Part shown: positions 54,461 to 60,134 of the stretch, in pieces
Layout: the number at the start of each line of letters is the position of its first letter
Position numbering within the stretch: the stretch's first letter is position 1
Origin: Pseudoneurospora amorphoporcata
Lineage: Eukaryota > Ascomycota > Sordariomycetes > Sordariales > Sordariaceae
NCBI GenBank assembly: GCA_033297205.1
Contig: MU859268.1
Coordinates: 1-60,134 of the forward strand
Direction of reading: 5' to 3'
Length of the DNA: 60,134 bases
The notes under the pieces: generated by a model
Database searches by the model: none
Told to the model about the DNA's origin: nothing
The model's input: the letters and a program-made list of their open reading frames with translations, nothing else
Position numbers and translations under genes: made by a program

Positions 54461-55861
54461 TCAAAAGGGACGGTGCGGGAAGTCAAGCTCATTTGTAAAG
54501 TGCGATGGCGCGTTCATATCCTTAGAACTACAGCTCGCCGATTTTGATTCCTCATTGGACCAGTCCATGGTGCTAACAGGAGGAGGGATAGGAGGAGGTG
54601 GTGGTGGTGGAAAAGGAGGAGCAGTAGGAGGAAGAAAAGGAGGAATAGGAGGAGGAAAATGCGCCGTTGTGTCGGTTGTTTCGTGGATTTCTCCTGGCTC
54701 CAAGTGTGCATCCTCGGTTCCCTGAGGAGCAGGCAGGATGAGAGCCGTTGCCCTAGTGGGCGATGTGGGTCTAAGGGGAAGTGTCGGTGGCTTGGGAGGA
54801 AGTGATGTCGCTAACTGGTTGTTGGGCTTTTCGTCATCAGCGATTTGGCCGCTTGAAGAACTCCGTTTATCCTCATATCTTGCGGGATGCTCAAGGGATT
54901 GTTGGACGGTTTTTCCCGTCAGATTTATGGCCGCTGGTGTGACTATTGGAGCAGCCGGACCAGCCCGCCGAGCCTTCTCCTTGCTGCTGTATTTGTCGAG
55001 ACTCCATTCAGCCCCGTCCTCGCATCTCCAACACTCGTCTTGTCTTTCCAGTTTCCTCGCCCGCTGGGCAGCATATACACAACTATTGTGCATTGCGCTT
55101 CCGCACGTCAGACAGCAGGTTCCGCTTCCGTCTCGGACAGACGTTTTGAAGCAGAGAGCACATATAGGAAACAGATTCCGGTCTTTGCGGTGGGCGCAGA
55201 GCAGAGTGTTAACGGCGCGGCTGTTGCGATACATGATCTCGAGTTTGGAAGACAGGAAAGCACCCTGCCAACGGAAGGGCTCGGGACAGCTGAGAACATA
55301 GCGCAAGACATCTGCGGGGCTGTGTCAGTAACTGCTAACGAAACGGCTTCGGCATTCAGGGCCGGTCGTGGAGACAACGTACACTGGATGTGAACGCAGC
55401 AGTGAGTTGATTGATAGAAATGATCAATTCAGAGTCCATTCTCAAGGCCCAAACGGAAGAAAGTAGACTTACCCGGTGGTTCTGGCAAGAGCAAGCAATT
55501 TCTCATGTAAACGAAACAGTGTGTTGTGCACCTTTGACAGCGAGGACGGTAAAGTGCTTGTCTAGGTAGCCTTCCTCGCGGCCTGTCTTGTCATCACTCG
55601 TATAACCTGGAAGGTTGCATTCCCCGCTGCCTCCGACGATTTTTTATAGTCGTCGGGATGGGGAGGCACAGTTTTCCAACTGCTGCGTCGCTTTTCGGAC
55701 CTATCATTATTCGCATAGGCTTCGAGTCGTTCGACAAGCTCAAACTTGTAGCCGGTGGTGGGAATCTTTCGGGCTCTGCGTTGTTCTTGTAATTCGTTCC
55801 TGGTGTAATCCCCATGCTTCCAATGGGCATCATTGGGTAGCCACCCTTGGAGAGAACGCAT
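54461..55861 (-). pseudogene. SAP-SWIM-C4HC3 family member C, frameshift and stop in exon 1
   Basis: Start MRSLQGWLPNDAHWKHGDY at 55861. SAP motif: ELQEQRRARKIPTTGYKFEL, VERLEAYAN. After FQVIRV the frame must shift by one to read DDKTGREEGYLDKHFTVLAV, near 55580. A TGA then follows HTVSFT just before EIACSCQNHR, the SWIM CxC half. The CxH half (CCVHI) lies near 55390, behind an intron whose acceptor I cannot place cleanly. The last exon from 55311 is intact: YVLRYVLSCPEPFRWQGAFL, then PICALCF, CLTCGSAMHNSC and ECWRCEDGAEWSLDKY. The tail is proline-rich (FPPPPPPPIPPP) rather than coiled coil. The TGA can come from CGA by C-to-T. Likely inactive, though the second half may be expressed separately. 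Confidence 0.75.
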
Positions 55862-57065
55862 TATGATGGATTGCTGTCCCTGGTCGGAACCCCTTACCCC
55901 GTTGGGCGGGCAAAGACAAGTTGGAATGCGCCAACAGTAAGATGATTCAGCGCAGGGACGAGTACGGTAATACAGAGTGTCAATAAAGCCCAAGTATTAG
56001 CAAGGGTGGTGAAAGAAGGGAAGACAGCCAGCCCGAGAGAATTCCTCAACGCGTATGCGCCACAGGGCACCTTGAGCGTTCGGTCCCGAGGGTTTCATCA
56101 GTTCCTTTAATGAGCGCTCTTGTCATTTAGTTCCCCCCAAACCTCCAACAACTCATAAGGAAGGAGCGATTTCAGACCTTGCTTGAAGGGTCACACCTCT
56201 AGTCGCTTCAACAGTGGCACTTGCCGCCTCCAGTCACCTCCATGATAGCCGTCAAGGTCCCCTTCCACAATCCACACAGCTTAGATTGCAGAAGCCCGGC
56301 ATACATCGCCAACTGTACCTTCCAGCTTTTTTGCTGTTTTCTATGAAGTGGAGATGGGTCACTAACGATGGATGCCAGACGATGATGTTGATGAGCGGTC
56401 TGGAGATAAGTATCAAACATGGAATGGAGTTCTCGAGTGCCTCATCTGAACAAAAGAGAGAGCTACCTTAAGTTACGGAAGTTGACAGACAATTGTGGAA
56501 ACCTGAAGATGGTGCAAGCAAGCGAAAGAGATTTGAATCAAAGGAAGGAAGGTACCTCAGTCTTTGACCAGCTGCCTTGCAGGTGCAAACCCACCTCACA
56601 GTTTTTCCTGCCTGCCGCTACTCCTGCACCCCCGACGTTATCCCAACTTAACCAACCGGGTTACATAAGGAAGGAGCGAATGACTTCTGAGAAAAAAACA
56701 CATCAGCGAATGCCTCCCAAGCGAGAAGCGTCCAAGGCAGGGACGACCGACGGGAGTGCCATCACCATGGCATGTACCTACTCACCACGCATCACAGCTA
56801 TACACGTCACGGCAACAGACCCGAGAGCAAATCCGGTTTCGGTATCCGGCATCCGTCCACGGACTACCGTCTTGAACCACGCTTTCGGCTTCTCTATTTT
56901 CCAATCTTTACACAACTCCTACTTTCACACAACAATTTCTCCTCAATTCTGCCCCTGTCCATGAAATTGAGACTCTTTCTCAGGGAAGCAAAAAGCTCAT
57001 GATATCTGCCAGTTAATGTGCACGGAAATTATAGCTCCAATCAAGAATAACAGGAGGGGACCATC
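55862..57065. other. Intergenic; no gene recognised
   Basis: ATAAGGAAGGAGCGA occurs twice (about 56155 and 56668). Frames on both strands (56419-56964 plus is longest) lack family features. Confidence 0.45.
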
Positions 57066-57230
57066 TGTTGGTGGGTCCCGGGGCACAGGCTATCTGTTCG
57101 CCTGCTCCACTCGTGCCCTGGTCTGCCCACCGTTTCTAGACCTCCAAACCTTCCGCTCTCTCGCTCTCTCTCTCTCATAGCATCAATCCATCACATCTAT
57201 CGATCTGCTGTTGTTGCTCGTGTTCACACA
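57066..57230 (+). repeat. Probable 5' LTR of a Ty1/copia element
   Basis: From TGTTGGTGGGTCC to TTCACACA directly before the primer site. About 165 bp, TG...CA ends. A CT-rich stretch lies inside. The left end is chosen by the TG and is not confirmed by a second LTR. Confidence 0.5.
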
Positions 57231-57242
57231 GGTTATGAGCCC
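57231..57242 (+). promoter_or_regulatory. Retrotransposon primer-binding site, half-tRNA type
   Basis: GGTTATGAGCCC is complementary to the anticodon arm (GGGCTCATAACC) of initiator tRNA-Met. Drosophila copia primes with the 5' half of this tRNA in the same way. It lies immediately after the LTR's CACACA end and 330 bases before gag. Confidence 0.7.
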
Positions 57243-57572
57243 TCTCCTACCTTCCCTGTAATTGCAACCGCATCACAGCAAGAGCCTCATCGTCATTCTG
57301 GCATTTTGCGCACCGGGAATAGCAATCGCGACCTTCGACTGAGCTCGACTCGCGGCCCCCGCATTGCGCCGCCCATGAAGATTTTAGGCAATACCTGCTG
57401 TACCCCTCATCCACGACAATCAACAGCATCAAGTCAAGCGACTCAATCTTTACACAGTCCAGCGACTTCAAGCCTTCCTACGTCCAGTCGAGTGACTCAC
57501 GCACCCCTCCCCAACCTATTCAACCTTACCATCAAGACACGCGACAGCGAAATCGACGCCAACATCGCCAAC

Positions 57573-58589
57573 ATGTCTTCTAACTCATCCCCCCTCGTAT
57601 ACCTCCTAGGCGAGCAGAACGTCGATGACTGGGAGCAAGGCCTTGAGGCCGAACTCGACTGCCTTGGTCTTACTGACTACGTCTTCGCTGAGGAGACCCC
57701 GGAGGAACCCAACAAAGAAACCGAACCTGTTGAGTACAAAACCTGGTTTACCGAACGCGCCAACGCGATGAGAGTCCTTCTAGCTACCCTCAAGGACAAG
57801 AACGTCATCATGACTCTTGACGTCAACGGCTGGGACCGTAAGAACAAAGATCCCAAAGTTCTTTACGACCTGATCCAGTCGTGCATCGCCCGTGTCACCA
57901 ACGAGGCTAGGACCGAGGTCCTCAACGCCTACATGTCCATCAAACGCGCCAATTTCGACTCCATGCCCTCTTTCCTGGCCCAGTACACCAAGCTTCGTAA
58001 GCGCATTCAAGATGCTAAGTACGAGTTTACCGACGACATCGAAGTCGGCCATCTCTACAACGCTGTCAAGGATGCCTACCCCATCGACGCCAGACACTGG
58101 TCCAGAGCTCTGGAGGACAAGCAGATAACTACCGGAGATCTACTAGCTAAGCTGAGCAACATCGGTATCGCTGAGTCTCGCCTTACCAATCTCAACATCA
58201 ACATTCAAAAGACTACCAGTAACCCCGCTACCTCTTCTACATCTGGATCCACCAACAAGACCTCGACCAAGGATGACAGCAAGAAGGTTAAGTGTACTGG
58301 ATGCGACAAGAAGATCTACCCCAGCCAGAAGCACATGCCGTGCGGTCATCACGTCTCCAGCAAGGCTGAGATCTGTTGGGTCTGCAACCCTGAACAGGCT
58401 CCTGATACCTGGCGCCCCAAGAAAGAGGTCTTGGCCAAGAAGGCCGCTAGCACTGCTAGCACTACTGCCTTAGTCAACAACACTTCTTCTAACCTTACCA
58501 CCCCAGCTACTCCTACGAACTCTGCCCTCCTTTACAGCGGTGGAATGTTCATGGCCACCAGTGGCATAAGCAGTCTGGATTTTTGCTAG
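57573..58589 (+). mobile_element. Ty1/copia gag
   Basis: 338 codons from MSSNSSPLVYLLGEQNVDDW to the TAG at 58587; the frame is open upstream to 57306. Capsid-like stretches: DWEQGLEAELDCLGLTDYVF, VLYDLIQSCIARVTNEART and YMSIKRANFDSMPSFLAQY, as in the UBN2/gag of copia elements. Near the end a zinc-binding region CTGCDKKIYPSQKHMPCGHH and CWVCN replaces the usual CCHC knuckle. Just before the stop the sequence GATTTTTGC would allow a -1 slip into pol. The frame is intact. Confidence 0.8.
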
Positions 58590-60040
58590 AGCCCCTAGCT
58601 AACGCTACCCAGCGTGTTGATAGCCATCAATCAATCGATTCTGATCATCTACATCTTCAATATGCACAGGGTGACATTGTTAAAGTCCAACAGGCTCAGA
58701 GGCAACACGACATGCACAATCTAGTCATCTACGACTCTGGTTGTGCCTCCAATATCTTCAACCACCTGAAATGGTTTACAGATCTACAACCTTTACCCCA
58801 TCCTATCGTACACACAGTTAGTAACAGCAACTCGACCTATGCTTACCACATGGGCACTGTCGAGCTCACGATGCCCACTACTACCAACATCAACATTACG
58901 GTCAGGATTAAAAACGTTATCTACAGCCCCTCTACGCCAGCAAATCTGCTCACAACCAAGGGACTATTCGACAATAGCATGGCCTGGGATATGCGTACGA
59001 ACTAGATATCAGCACATAAGGTTACCATTCAATGCAGATGGATCAACAACCTTCCAGCGCTTCCAGTCTTCGTACGACCAGACTTTGCTCAAAATACTCG
59101 ACACGCCATGATGGCATCAATCAACTACTCAACGATGCACCGTCACCTTATGCACGCAGGCAAGGACCAGGTCCTCAAGGCTTGTGAAGCGGCTGGCATC
59201 AAACTAAGCAATACCTAAGACCATTTCTGCGAAGCTTGCGTCAAAGCAAAGGCTCACGATGTTATCCCCAAGATCGCTAGCAAAGTAACGACTCAACCCA
59301 TGGCTTATATCCACGTTGACGTCGTCTCTCATACCGTTGCTGGCCATAAAGGTTACAAATACATGATCCATTTTATCGACGAGGTAACTGGATTTCACTA
59401 GGCAAGATTCATGGCCAACAAAGGCGACGCGTTTATCCAGATCAAGGAGTTTAAGAAATGGGCTGAGCTTCAAAGCGGTTTCAAAATCAGGGCATTTGGT
59501 CTTAACAGCGGCTTAGAATTCGGCTTCAGTACCAAAGAATTTCAACACAGTAAACTCGTTAGCTGGGCACGCACAGAAGGCGTTGAGCTTCTCAAATCAA
59601 CACCCCATACCCCATGGATGCAAGGAAAGACCGAACGAGCAGGCGCCATCATCATGCAACGCGCCAGAGCCTTAATGATAGATCTTAGTATCCCAGAACA
59701 TCTCTGGCCTTTTGTCGTCAACCACGTCGTCAGAGTCTTGAATCTGCTACCCTCAAAGGCTAACAAAGAGTGCAAGAGCCCATGGGAGCTCCTTGCAGAA
59801 GCAGCCAACTTTCCAGAAGAAACCAAACGACCCTATATTAAGCACTTACGGTCCTACTTCTGGACCGCATATTACTTATCAAACCAGAAAAACGACCGCA
59901 GGGAGATAAATTTCGAGCTAGAGCACAGAAAGGTTACTTTATCAGCTTTGACGACCTCCATAGCCGCATCGTCTTCATCTGGAACCCTGATACTGGTGAG
60001 ATCATCAGAGCCAGTGCTGTAACGTTTCTCGAGGAGGACC
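58583..60040 (+). mobile_element. Ty1/copia pol (protease, integrase), broken
   Basis: Reads in the -1 frame relative to gag. Protease: NLVIYDSGCASNIFNHLKWF (DSG). Gag-pre-integrase HHCC: MHRHLMHAGK...CEAC. Integrase core: AYIHVDVVSH, then AFGLNSGLEF where the second catalytic Asp (usually SDNGxEF) is Asn, and MQGKTERAGAI with the Glu. In-frame stops: TAG 59003, TAA 59216, TAG 59399. A one-base shift near 59875 is needed to read KPEKRPQGDKFRARAQKGYF, IVFIWNPDTG and VTFLEEDL. The frame then stops at a family X repeat, so RT and RNase H are missing from the window. Confidence 0.85.
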
Positions 60041-60134
60041 TGTCACACGGACATTGCCCACAGTCCAGGGGTTAGGATTGCAAGACTCAACAGAGCCTCA
60101 ACGCCTAGCATTAGCCTCAAGATGCTCAGTGGCC
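60041..60134 (+). repeat. Dispersed repeat 'family X', copy 3, cut by window edge
   Basis: Starts TGTCACACGGACATTGCCCA exactly after the copia VTFLEEDL codons and matches 1811-1905 throughout. Same orientation as the other two copies. Confidence 0.75.

Overview
The window reads as nuclear DNA of a filamentous ascomycete, most likely a Sordariomycete and possibly Sordariales. The evidence is short GT-AG introns with CTAAC-type branch sites, a heterokaryon-incompatibility (HET) gene, an NACHT-WD40 NLR relic, a GATA factor of the AreB/ASD-4 type, and many decayed repeats whose stop codons look like C-to-T changes (CAA/CAG to TAA/TAG), as repeat-induced point mutation (RIP) would leave. All coordinates and splice sites were read by hand.

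Layout. 1-8.7 kb is decayed: a long glutamine-to-stop pseudogene, a truncated NmrA fragment, Ty3/gypsy pieces and the NLR relic. 9.3-10.1 kb is a TA-flanked MITE. 11-30 kb is mostly ordinary genes: a 3'-5' exonuclease, two medium-chain dehydrogenases, a HET protein, a basic protein with an in-frame stop, tRNA-Ala(CGC), KRR1 and the AreB-like GATA factor. 31.6-32.6 kb is a Mutator-like non-autonomous element with a solo LTR nested in it. 34.7-35.9 kb holds the first member of a zinc-finger family. 36.1-42.8 kb carries a persulfide-dioxygenase-like metallo-beta-lactamase and a YeeE/YedE sulfur transporter, divergent and separated by about 4 kb of diverged repeats. 43.1-43.6 kb encodes a Lys/Glu-rich protein with a SUMO-site array. 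45.2-55.9 kb is a cluster of four more members of the zinc-finger family, all on the minus strand, plus two orphan tails. 57-60.1 kb is a Ty1/copia element interrupted by a repeat that also occurs near 1.8 kb.

The strongest candidate for something undescribed is the zinc-finger family. Its architecture is a SAP-like N-terminus, a SWIM finger (CxC...CxH), a conserved block ending in NCPEP or similar, a C4HC3 RING/PHD-like finger, and a variable coiled-coil or proline-rich tail. Five members are visible. Three look intact (34673-35852, 45219-46262, 50274-52180) and two carry disabling lesions (47490-49217, 54461-55861). The introns that flank the CxH half of the SWIM finger sit at matching positions and are present or absent by member. 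SAP with a RING-like finger recalls SUMO and ubiquitin ligases, and a SUMO-site-rich protein lies between the members, but that link is inference.

The sulfur pair has a bacterial parallel: Blh/ETHE1-type hydrolases are encoded with YeeE/YedE proteins in BigR-type operons. In this copy the first histidine of the metal motif is a proline, so its activity is in doubt.
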